This document shows, piece after piece, positions 21,701-33,700 of a DNA stretch of 64,000 nt. Numbering within the stretch: the stretch's first letter is position 1; each line of letters opens with the position of its first letter. Source of the stretch: Diphasiastrum complanatum (Eukaryota > Streptophyta > Lycopodiopsida > Lycopodiales > Lycopodiaceae); assembly GCA_029204225.1 (NCBI GenBank), contig CM055102.1, positions 62,479,168 through 62,543,167 on the forward strand. The letters are read 5' to 3'. Both the position numbers and the translations under genes were made by a program. The notes below the pieces were generated by a model, which was not told the DNA's origin, made no database searches, and was given only the letters and a program-made list of their open reading frames with translations.

Positions 21701-24700
21701 TAAGCAAGAGTGATTAGCAATTGAGGATGCTTGAGCTCTCAAAATGATAGAGTCTCCTCCTCTCTATTAAGCATGAAAATAGAGTACAAATGGTGCCTTT
21801 TTATAAAATGGGGAAGGCCCTTGCCCCAAAATCCTATTGACTAATATTTACATTGATCCTATCTATTCATCTTGGACCCAACTTGATCCAAGGGTCCACA
21901 AAAAGTACATTGAAATTCACAAGATTCATGTGAGTCCCAATTTGAACCCAACTCTAAAAAGTAATCTTCTAAGTTTAAAAATGACTTTGGGCCTCTAGTT
22001 TTATTTTAATTCAAAGGCCCAAGTCTATTTTATTTTATTTACAGCTTAAGCTCGCGTGATCATTGGGCCATGGGCTTATACGCGCAGGATGCCATGCCCT
22101 CGCAACACATTTTATTGGACGATTTTATTTATTTGCACTTTGTTGGGAATACCCCCAACAGGACCCACGGCCTGAAGTAGTGCCGGTCCCTCGGCACTCT
22201 GCCGGTTCAGTAAAGCGTCCTCTTTGCCCACCTCTGGTGGATCAGGTATCCATATCTTGGTTTCTTCTTTACATTGTTCCAATTTTGTAAGCTGATGCCA
22301 TGCCCCTGAGGTGTCGATGCAGTGCCTCATCACTCAAAAGGGCTTCCAGTGGAGATGATGTTGAGAGCCAAGTCTGAGAGCACGAGAATAAATAGTGCTA
22401 GGCTAAGTGCATATATTGTGAGCCCCATGGTACTTCCCAAAAGATGGAAAACCATGTGGGAGCTAGTAATTTGTCTCTCTCAAACTTGAGATGTATTTTC
22501 AAGAAAGAGGCCTCTTTCTAAATAGAAAGCTAGTGGTGGAACTCAGAAGCCTATAGAACGGAGTTAGCTAGCTCGCTACTATAAGAGGAGCCCTCCTCCA
22601 CGAGTTGGAGAGCATATGTTTTTGTACTGAAATGCTGTTGCTTTTTTAATTGAAGATTCTACTACTTGCATTTCTCTCTATGCTCCATCTTCATGCATTT
22701 AGTTTGAGTACTTGTGTATGAATGTGATTTGTTGATTCTTTCTCTTTCAGGATTGGTTTGTGATTAGTCTCAGGTAGATGTCCAGGGCTTGGAGGTTGAT
22801 TCATCATGACACTCAGATCCGATGCTTCCCGGTTCTTGGCTCTTGGAGGAGTGTTTCTTACAATTGTTGAGTGATAATTGTTGCAGTAGATTAGATTCTT
22901 TTCAAGAAGATCAGAAGTAGGATTAGGAATAATCTACAGACTGTAAGAATTCAAGAAAGATTTGAAACAGAACTGTAGAAAGTAGATATACAAGTCTTGA
23001 TAGATCATGTATTCAAGATGAGCTTCTTCTAGGGTCGAGATCAGGCAATAGATGTGCTGAACTGACAGGCGGGGCACATTACCACCGTACTACAAGGAGA
23101 TTGGAAATCAAGAAGCTAGCGTAGTGATCAAGAAGTTGTTGACAGTTGGCCGATAGAATCGGCAAACAAACCTGCTCTCAAGATCTTGGATTTTATCAAA
23201 TGCATCCATTTGCAGGATCTGTTAGTAGAGCTCTTCAGTAATATTCAGTAATATTAATTTCTTTTGTAAAAAGCTCACCAACTATCTAGGTGCTCACTTG
23301 CACATACTATCAATTTAAATCCACATTATAGATTCACGTCAATGGTCAAGATAAAAGTATGTGGAGGCTATAGGGGCGACTAGGGCCTTTCTTTGTTGTA
23401 AATAGGGTTTTGTATCTTCTATAGTCAATCTAAGTTGTTTTTTGCCAAATGACCATTTATAACAAGCTTTTGAAGCTACAAGGTGACTCATTGAGTTTGT
23501 GAGTAGCTCCTTAATTGAGTATCTAAGCTTGTTTATTCACATGGTATCAAAGTCTTGTCAAAGCTGATTCTAAGATCAAAATTAGGTCGTGCTAGTTCTA
23601 GAAAGAAGCTTTCTATTGTGTGTAGGGATTGGAAGTCTTGTGTGGGTGGAGCACTTAGCTTGGCAATTTGTTGCTTCTTCATCTTCTTGTCTAAAGGATT
23701 TCTTCTAGTGCTCAGTACTACTTTTCTTTTTAATTTCTTGAAGGTTTTTCAGAGCTTTTATTGTGAAAAGTTGTGATCAAGGGGTTTTTGTCCAACCCAA
23801 GATTCTTGTTAAAGTTTGAATGATCTATCATGATAGTTATAGCATTATAAATTTTTCTTGTGCTTGTTTGTGAAATTGTTGACAGGTTGAGTAAAGGTTA
23901 CATTCATTTCCTTCTAGACCTTGGTTGCTCTCAACGTGTGGTTTTAGGCACTCTTTAAAGTACGTTTAGAATGTTTAGTAACTACTAAATTCTAATGGCA
24001 TTCTATTTAGGTTTGATCCAAGTTTGACCAATTTTAGTCAAGTTTCAAAGATTTGTAAAGTAGTTTGGAAGTTTTAGCAAAATGTTGCATTCATTTTTTT
24101 ATAGATCTTAGTTGATCTTTGAAATGTGGCTTTAGGTATTCTTTGGAACACCTCTAGAGCGTTTTTTAAACACTATTAGGTTGAATGTCATTCTATCAAG
24201 GTTTGATTTAGGTTTAATCATTTGTACTCAAGTTCCAAATCATTGGTGAACTAGCTTAAAAGTAGAGGTGCAGGTTCAAATATCTTATGTGGATCATTGT
24301 TGATCTTGTGTGGGTGACCTTAGATATTATCTATCACACCCTAAATGTATTTTGGAAGTATTGATTCAAGTTGATTTGGCTTTGATCTCTCCACTTACGA
24401 TTTCTATCACTATGTCTCTCATAAGCAAGGCCGGTGTTGGAGGTTAATCATAGGTTAGCTTCATCAAACTATTCAAAATGGAAAATAAGGATGAAATCGC
24501 TATTAGTGATCCATGATTTAATGGATACCGTAGTTGGGATTGAGGTGAGACCTCACCTTGCACAAGAAACAATTGAGTATAACAAGAGAACAATTTTGAC
24601 TGTACATGTCATAAGCATGAATGTGTCCAATGGGCTTCTCAATGAAATAACAAAGGATGCATGTGATTCTCTTCAAAGGAACTATGGGCTAGCAAAAGGC

Positions 24701-27700
24701 AACAAGGAAAGATCCAAGTAATGGTCATATAAGTCATGTCCGACACCTACAATTAGAAGGTCATCTATGAATAGCAAGGTTTCTTCAAGGATTGCTTATG
24801 ATCAGGTAATTGAAGACACCAACCCCTTTTAATGACTTTTGTTGTTCAAGAAGAGGTATCTGTTTCCCTCTGAGATGCAACCGAAAAGAGATAACGATGT
24901 GAAGCGAAGGACAAAGGAAAAGGAGCTCTTGAGAAAAACCGAAGTTTGTATGTTATCTCTCTTCATCAACACGAGGAGGTCAATAAGGATCTACAAGCAT
25001 GATCAAGATGGCAACATCAACAAGTTGGTGGAAGAAGACTACATGGAGCAACTCAAGGTGCACTTTACTCAAAGCAAGGAGAATTTGTTTTTTCAACATA
25101 ATGCATGTTTGAAGGGACTCAAGAGGGCAACAAGGGGCTGATTGTATGGTCATCTTCACCTCTTATACTTCATGTTATCTTTCTTTTGCTTTATGATAAT
25201 GACATGGTATTCACCATGGACGGTAAGATGGATATCGATAAGGTCTTGTGTGGTCTTCGTCAAACATTTGAAGATTATGTTATTCTTCATGATATATCAA
25301 GGATAGACATCCTGAAAGACTAGAACACTACCTTTACTCTTGGTAGTCAAGTTATGAATCTAGTGTAAGACATTGCTGCTTGACAAGGATACTCGTGTGG
25401 CAGATCTTGGGCACTAGAGACATTAGCATTGAGCATGGAGGATCACCATTCAATCTAACATATGTTTCAGGTTTAGAACATTCAAGGGCTATGTATGTAC
25501 TACTATTGAGGATAGATACCAAGAGGAAGGATTCAAATTCCACAGAAGGCATATTTGTAAAATATATGAAGTTGGTGAGCATAGAGAGTCTATCTTCCAT
25601 CTTCTAGTAATGTACTTGTTTCTAGAAATGTTAACTTGATTGGGGAACGTCTCTAAGCCTAAAAGATGATAGTATTTGTGTTAAATTTGATGTTATTGGT
25701 CAAGGGGTTTTTGAAAATGTAAATGATAGTGAGGATGAATCACAATCATGTCCTAACTCCATAGTTAGAAGGTCATTTAGGGAGAGCAAATTTTCATCTA
25801 GGCTTACATACTTTGTAAGAGGTAAGCAAGTTATAGATAGAACTAATTTTTCACTAATGACTCCTACGCTTAAAGTAGACAAACCTATTTTGTTTGAAGT
25901 TATCTATTTTGTTTGAAGTTATTCTCCAACGAGTGGAACACTGTGATCTAGTGGGGGAGGAATTCGGACACTTGAGAAGGATCTTTGCCAAGTATTCTGG
26001 TCAAAGATTCCATTGAGAACAAGAAGAGAAGCATCACCAAAGTAATACTAAGTTACATTTAAGAGGGAATGTGAAAATTTTGTAAGTAGCAACTTTGTTG
26101 TTTTGGTTATAAGCCACTTATCCTAAGGTGTTCAATGTGTACGCTTGTACACCTGTACCTAGGGCCATGTTACAGGCCCCAAAGGTTATTATTTCAACTT
26201 AGGAACTTCACTCCACAATTTCGTTGAAGCCACATTGCAAAATTCACGAACTAGCAAGGTGTTCACTTGCACATTTTACTTCGTTAAATCTACACGGTAC
26301 ATCCCATTAATGGTCAAGATCAAAGCATGTGGAGGTGATAGGGGTGGCTAGGGTGTCTACCCTGTGGTGTAAATCAGCAAAATGGGTCCGAGAAAGTGAT
26401 GGCTGGTAGTTATCATGTTACCTGGCAGTGTTGGCTGCAATGGGGGTCAGGGCAGATTTCTTTTGGGTTCCTGTTCACAATGGTACATAGGAATAAAATA
26501 TACATTTCAAGTGCGTTATGTTATGTGGGAGCACAGGCATAGTACATCTTGAATAAAAACTAAACTGAATGGAAACTGGTAGTAAGGCTAGTGGAGAGTG
26601 GAAATTATCAGATTTGTCAATATTGTCTCATCGATTTGTCCATCCTACAAAATGAGAATCATTGTGTAGAATTCTGAGGAAGAGGAAGTGGTCTGAAAAA
26701 AGCCTGACAGTGGGTGAGGGGGTACTGTGCATTGCGATGTGCGTATACAGGTGAGTGTGCTTGAGAGGTTGTGCGTCAACGTATGACTCTCAAACCCGGT
26801 GGTCTTGTAGCTTGCTGTCGCTGTCTTTAGTAGTGCCAACTAAAAGGGATGACTGGCCCATCCTCATCCTCTAACTCTGCATCATTTGAGGGTGGTTTTT
26901 GGAGAAATAAGATGTGATCTGAGACTTCATATGCTCACTGTTGCAAGTAGAGTTCCATCACTTGGTTGCACTTAGTTTGCTTCTCTGTACCGTTTTGTGG
27001 CACCGTACGATCCAGAACACATCTGCAACTGGGTTACTTCGAACTTGAGATTTTCTCCAAGACTTTCAGATGATCACAAACGGCTCAAGCATACTTGCAG
27101 ACTGATGGGTTGAACAAGCATCTCAATTTTTTTTTGCTTTGCATTGAAAACTTGAATATTCTAAAGCCCGTCCTGGTGGAGCAAAAAAATGTTTTTTGTT
27201 TCCTTCAAATGACAGTCTGCAACCATCTGTCTAGATTTGTGTAGTATCTCGGTGATTGCCAATGAAATACTTAGTCAAATATATCATTCATTAGATTTCC
27301 ACCAATGTCAGCAGCTTTTCACATGTTTAAGACCTACATTTGAAGTTAAACTAATATGAATTCATTGCCTTCAATTTGCAAGTTTTATGCTCTAGCTCTC
27401 TGAAAACGGAAAGAAGAGAGGAGAAAAATTAAGTTGATCAATCAAGGTTAAATAGATTATGCAGATGAGGAGAGAGACCAAACATTTGATATGTGGCATA
27501 AAGCTAATCTAAAATATGCCTTCCCCGCTGTTATATAAGTCCTGCCCATATATGGGCAGGGGTTTAGAGTTCTAGTGTGTAAAGAAGGCCACATCAACAA
27601 TCAAATTGGACCTCCATATTTTTCTGGGTGCTTCCAAGCTTTGTCTGCCTGGCTAAACTTCTGCCCAGGTCCCTATTCCCTTGCTCCAGCCTTTACTCCA

Positions 27701-30700
27701 TGTGGCTTCCCATCTCCCTGTTCAACCAGTTGATGTGGCTGTGGTATGCCACTAGTATTTTCAGCTATTCATGTACTTTTAGGGCTAGTAGGTCATAAGC
27801 CGCAGATATGCAGGGCTGCAAACAAGGGATGCAGGAGACATTTTTTTATTTCACTCATATACAGAGGTCATTTCTTGACTCTGCAAATACAACACAGTTA
27901 CTATTGGTAGACGATTGTTTTATCCTATGGCCTTTAAAAATGTCTTCTCAGCAAGAATATGAGCTCATGTCATCATTATAAGAGTGGAGAACAATTTAAA
28001 TTACTGCCCTCTCTGACTATTTTCAGCCACAAGAGTAGGAGACTGCATGGGCAGCCAAGTTGAGTTAGACATCAGGTTTCAGAAAAATTTAAACCCAAAT
28101 TTGTACTTTAGTCGTTCAGGATAATAAATAGGTGGATGGATTGCAAGTGTCTAGAGCAGTCTATATATGATCCTTACTCACGCTGATTTTATGTTCAGAT
28201 TTAAGTTTATTTATGTTTGAGCTTCTGCATTTGTCAGTTGGGGTGTTGAGCATTTTCTTCCTCTATTCTAAAATTTGGAGGCTACATAGGCAGCAAAGTA
28301 AACACAGAGATGAAGCTTTTGAACCAAAATTGCTGCACTTTATTTTTGGTGGTAAAGCTAATAGGCAGAAGGACTGCAACTTCTGCTGGAACAGTTCCAC
28401 AATAAGAATTGCCCAGCCTGATTTATTGTTCAGATTTCAGCTTGTACATGTTTGACCTTGCTCTGCTTCAATAGATCAGGGTTAAAGACAAGCGGTATTG
28501 TAGCGTATGGCCCGGGTGATAGATGATGGATTTGATGGTCTTTATTTTGTGAATAAGCTGAAGATCACACAAGTTAGATACTTCCCTAGACTCAACTTCA
28601 ATATTGGACATAATGTGTGTGGAATGTCCGTTTACTCCACCTTTGTAAGATGGACTTTGCATAGTCACAAACAATCTAGATTCGAACCCTTTTGAACCAA
28701 ATTGAATCGATTGATTCTAGATTTGAAACCAAAAACAGTTCAAAACAGCTCCCAAATATCACTAGGCTGCTGAAAATTTGTGCATGATGAACAGGATCGC
28801 TGAAAGTCTGTGTAGTTATAGGCTACAAGCAATTTGCAGTTGGTTTAGGCACTAGGGAATAAGTCACCCTATCTCCCATCTCCCATCTCTTTCTATTTAG
28901 AATCAAGAATAATTCTGAGATTTTAACATGATTTAACATCCTGATTCCCTCAAACCATAGTTGCACAGTCGCGTTTTTGGGAGGAGACGTTTCGGAAACC
29001 GTGTTTCTGAGAAACGCGTTTTTCCTCCCAGAATTGCAAAAAGAATTTTTTTTTTTTTTTTTTTGGAAAAATAGCTTATGGCTGAAATTTTTTTAGGGGA
29101 TCAATGGTCAAACGAGCGTTTTGCCTCTCAGAAGTGCAGTAGATGGGGCACAAACAGGTCTTATATTCAATAGCTATTTGGTTGTTATTTGCTTTGGTTT
29201 TCAATAAATGCTCAGGGGATTCGGGGGGCGGTAGCCCCCCGAGAAACAGGGGGTCCGGGGGGCGGTAGCACCCCCCCCCCCCGGTGGGGGGTTTGGGGGG
29301 CAACGCCCCCTAACGGCAGGGTCCGGGGGCTGCCGGTAGACCCCGGCCCCGACGGTAAGGCCTCTTCATGACTTGGCCTTCCACTCCCTGAGCGAAAACA
29401 CACTTACTGGGACCATCTGTGATCGTAACAGACATGCTAGAGGTTAGTTTTGAATTTTTATCCTTGATAGAACCTAACATGGATTAATGCACCTGAACTG
29501 GACCATCCTGCACCCGAAACAGTCGGAAAATCACACAGTAATTATGCTCTTAATTAGAGCTTTCATCTGATACCCATATTGCCCAAAAAAAAACCCAATT
29601 TTTAAAAAAAAAAAACGTTTCTGGAATTTTTTCAAAAATTTCCGAAATGCATTTCAGAAACGTGATTCTGAAACGCGTTTCAGAAACGCAGTGCAACTAT
29701 CCCTCAAACGTCTAAAGACATGTTTAAAATTAACAAATTTAGCCACTACATTCTTAGGGAAAAAACAGCTCAATATGAATCCTATGGATTCTGATCGAAT
29801 CGATTCAAATCATCTGGTGACTACGGAGGGTTGTCCTCTCTTGCATTGCAGAAGAATTGTCAGCACACCTCCATTCCAAAGATGGAAAAGGAATCCAAGC
29901 TGTTTCTTGGATTATCATATTAAAGGTCTGATGATGGGTACTCAAATCTCTGAAGTGTATCATGAATGCTGGTTAAGGTGATTTTATTATTACCGATTTT
30001 AGCCATGGCCTAGTTTGCAGTGGCATAGGTTTTGTGAGTTTTCATACCCATCAATCTCCTCTTATGGCTTCATGATGTTTTTAGGCTTCCAAAATCATGT
30101 CATTCTAATGTGTAAGTTTTCATTCACAGATTATTGAAATAAATCCAAGTTGATCCTTGGATTATCATTGATAAGGATGGGTACTTTTAAGTCTCTGAAG
30201 TGTAATATTAATGCTGATTAAGGTGACCTCATCATTACTAGATTTCAGCCATGGCTTAGCTTTGCAATAGGATCAGCTGTTGGTTTTGAAGGTTTTCATA
30301 TCATCAATCTGTACCAAGGCTTCATTTTATTTTTAGGCTTCCAAAAACGTGTCATTTCACAGTGTCCTTTTCTAATCACAGGTTATTGAAATGTCTGGAG
30401 TGAGTGCTGCATCTGATATATGGAGCGTTGGTTGCACAGTGATAGAGTTACTGACTTGTGTGCCGCCATATTATGATCTGCAACCAATGCCAGCACTATT
30501 TCGCATTGTACAGGTAACAGTTCTTAATAACAAGTGTTACCGCTCTGCTCTGCATGCTTGTTTGGGCTTGTTGGTGACCACTGTTCAGGTTTGCATTTAA
30601 ATTTGCTATTTGAAAAACATGTCAAGTCTGATTTTTTGGAAGGCATTTTACAAAATGCATTACTTGTGATTTCTGTTGATACATCTGCAGGATGATCACC

Positions 30701-33700
30701 CACCTATACCTGAGCATCTTTCTGCTGGAATTACCGATTTTTTGCACCAATGCTTTAGAAAGGTATCGTGAGGAAGGCTGCACAAATCATTTTTGGGATA
30801 GAGCCAACAGCCTTATATCAACAAGTGGTTATAACGATATAGTAACCTCAATAAAGCTTCATGATTTAGCGAATAAGGCCATTAAAATTTAAATCAAAAA
30901 GACTTTTATAACATTCTATAAGTTAAGATTTGTGCACTTGAGAGTTTCCCAGCTAAGATTGATTCTTTGTCTTCCTTCAGGATGCTAAGCTCCGCCCAGA
31001 TGCAAAGACCTTATTGAAGCATTCTTGGATTCGAAATTCAAGACGTGCTTTTCAGAACACTTTTCAGCGTACTGGGGGCCGTATGAGGTAAGTAATGAGC
31101 TATACATGCATTTTCTTCTTCACCTTTTCTCTTTTCTCATTATTCTTTCTAGATTGAATTTTATTAAGTAGCCTCATATCGTTTTGACCATGTGGCCTTG
31201 GTCCTTTTGAAAATATAATGCTTTCTTGTTATCTGGCATTTTATTAATCTGGTATCACTGTCGCACTTACTGCTTCTCTTTCCCTTGCTTATTCCCATTT
31301 CTTTTCACACCCTTTTAAATTGTCATTTTTTTACTTTATTTGAGTCAATAACTGTACCATTACTTTTATTGCGGAGGTTTCCTGTCATGGCATGTTTTTG
31401 ACTTGATGAGAAGTTGCGAACAATGGTCCCATGGATGCCTTTCATGGGAATGGAGGGCAGTTTTTGCTAGCTGTTAGTAAAGCTTAGAGCTCAGAGCATT
31501 ATGCTTATAAAAAGTTCACAACCTTGCATTCTTGCCTCTGTATGACGTTGACATTTGAAGGTTTTACCATGATAGGTAAGGTTGAGTAATCACATTCGAC
31601 ACTAGTAGTAGGAATTGTGCTTGCTTGAGTGGGGGTGTTGCAGGGCTGTGTTGTGAAGCGACGCACAGTTCGCCTGTCTGTCTGTGCGATTGCCTGCGTG
31701 CGTTGGGGTCCTCAGGAATTGTCCCATAAGTTGTAAATGAGAGCAATAGCTCTTACATGTAGAGTAGTGTGCGAGAGAGAAAAAGAGGTGTCTCTCTGTG
31801 TATGTCGCAGAGGTGCGACGGTTGGGGATCCCAAGTGGTCCACGTGGCATATAACAGTCTTTTAGACATTTAGACTATACAAAAATTTCTGGAACTTGGA
31901 TGAGAACAACTGTATGTGAAAAGGAAGATATTTTAGGTCTATGTTCTAGTTTGTAAAGCCTGGAGTACTTTTGCAGATCCACCTTGGGTCTCCCACTGCT
32001 TTTCTCAACTGTTTTGTAAAGTCAACATGCTGATATAATATTTTGCTCCAAATTTCTGGTCGCTACCTTGATGCTGGATCATCTGTTCCATCTCTTGTCA
32101 TGTTAAGCTTAGTAGTCTCTTTCATGTTGTCAGGCTCATGTATTCCTTTCTATCTTTCCAAAAGCCTCACATTTTCTTCTCAATAAAAGTTCTCTTTCAG
32201 CCTAGAGTGAATCCCTTTGAAGTAGGTGCGAGAGTATGTGGAGTTACGAGTCCAATGTGCAATTCTGTGAGAGACAATTCCATTTTCTTAGCAAGAGAGC
32301 ACCACCAGGGAATCTGCTTGGTTAAAGCGCTGGCATGATTGAGTGACCCTTCCATCTCTGGACAATGAAGTCTTTAATATTATGTATTAGATTTGATATA
32401 TGTCTATGCAATGTATCTGAACAGTGATGTTACTAATAGATAAATATTTAGAATCTGATAATTCAATGTGCACTCAAAGTTAGCCATGGAAGCTAGTTAG
32501 TAGTTGCTACCACAACAAGGGCATTGATACGGGATTTTTACCTATGGCTGTTTATGGATGTCATTGAAATGCTGTGCTACAATTTGTTGAATATCAGAAT
32601 GAAAAGAAGAATTTATTGGTGAGTTTTCGCTTAGCATGTTATTCACTACCCTGGTAGCAATCATGTGTATTTTCTATGTGAGAACAAGTGAATGTTCTGT
32701 GGTTGATATATTGATAGGCTGTATGGTTGCTATAGAAGAAGAAGAAGAAGAAAGAGTTTATTAATGTCTGTCCAATGCCCGTAGGCACAAAAGACACAAG
32801 TACAGTACATACAAAGCAGGAGCAATGTCCATGTGAGGACTTATTTCACAAACAATCTGTCTACCAAAAGTCAACTAATCGCAAATAAACCAACAATCTC
32901 TCGTAGTGCAAGAAGGAGATGCAAGAGCTTAACCTCCCGCTCCGTTGACCGTTGAGGTATAGATACAAGAGCTTATCCACGAACTCTGTTGAGGCAAACA
33001 ACTAAAGAAAAACCAAATCACTGCGTAGCTGATCTGAAAAAACGAGCGATAGACTGTGAAGTGAGCACTGGAGGCTGACGAGCGAATTGACAAGAGGCTG
33101 AAGGCCGTCGTAAGGCTCTGGCTGACGGTGAAGAACGGACTGCACGTCTCGGTCTGGTAGGTGGTCACTGAGTCTTCAAAGCCTTCTGCTATATTGGGAT
33201 ATCAATCTCATCATCTGATACCTCCTCTTTATCCCTCTTCTGCAAGAAATGTGTGATGAAAGTCTAACTTTGAACATCATCTGCCTCCAAAGGTAATAGA
33301 GATGCTCGTAGTGTAAACATCTCTGTCAGTAAGAGTCCCACACACATGGGGTCTGGATTTTCCAGGAAAGAGCGAAGGGAGAGACGAGTCTCTGTAAAGA
33401 CGGATCTATATAGGACATTTGAAAATGAAATATGACTCTTCCTGTACATCCTGCATCGAGCATAACTGGCAAATCCGTTGGTCTGGGTGTGTCAGTATAT
33501 CGGCAGTCTCAATAACAAGCTGATGTGAGGAGACACGAAGCTGCCCTATACGGTATCGAAGACCTGCAAACTCTGCTAGTATAATGTCATGAGGAACTGA
33601 TGCCTTTGCACGAATCATCCGGCCAAGCATGAGAATCTGTAGTCGAGTGATGTCTCTCTAGGTACTCGTTGAGAGCCCAGGACACCAAGCCTCTGCTGAA

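Noticed and set aside
29189-29403. Gly/Pro-rich ORFs in the GC-rich core of the Mutator-like element
   Set aside because: They are compositional artefacts of G and C runs, present in several frames on both strands.
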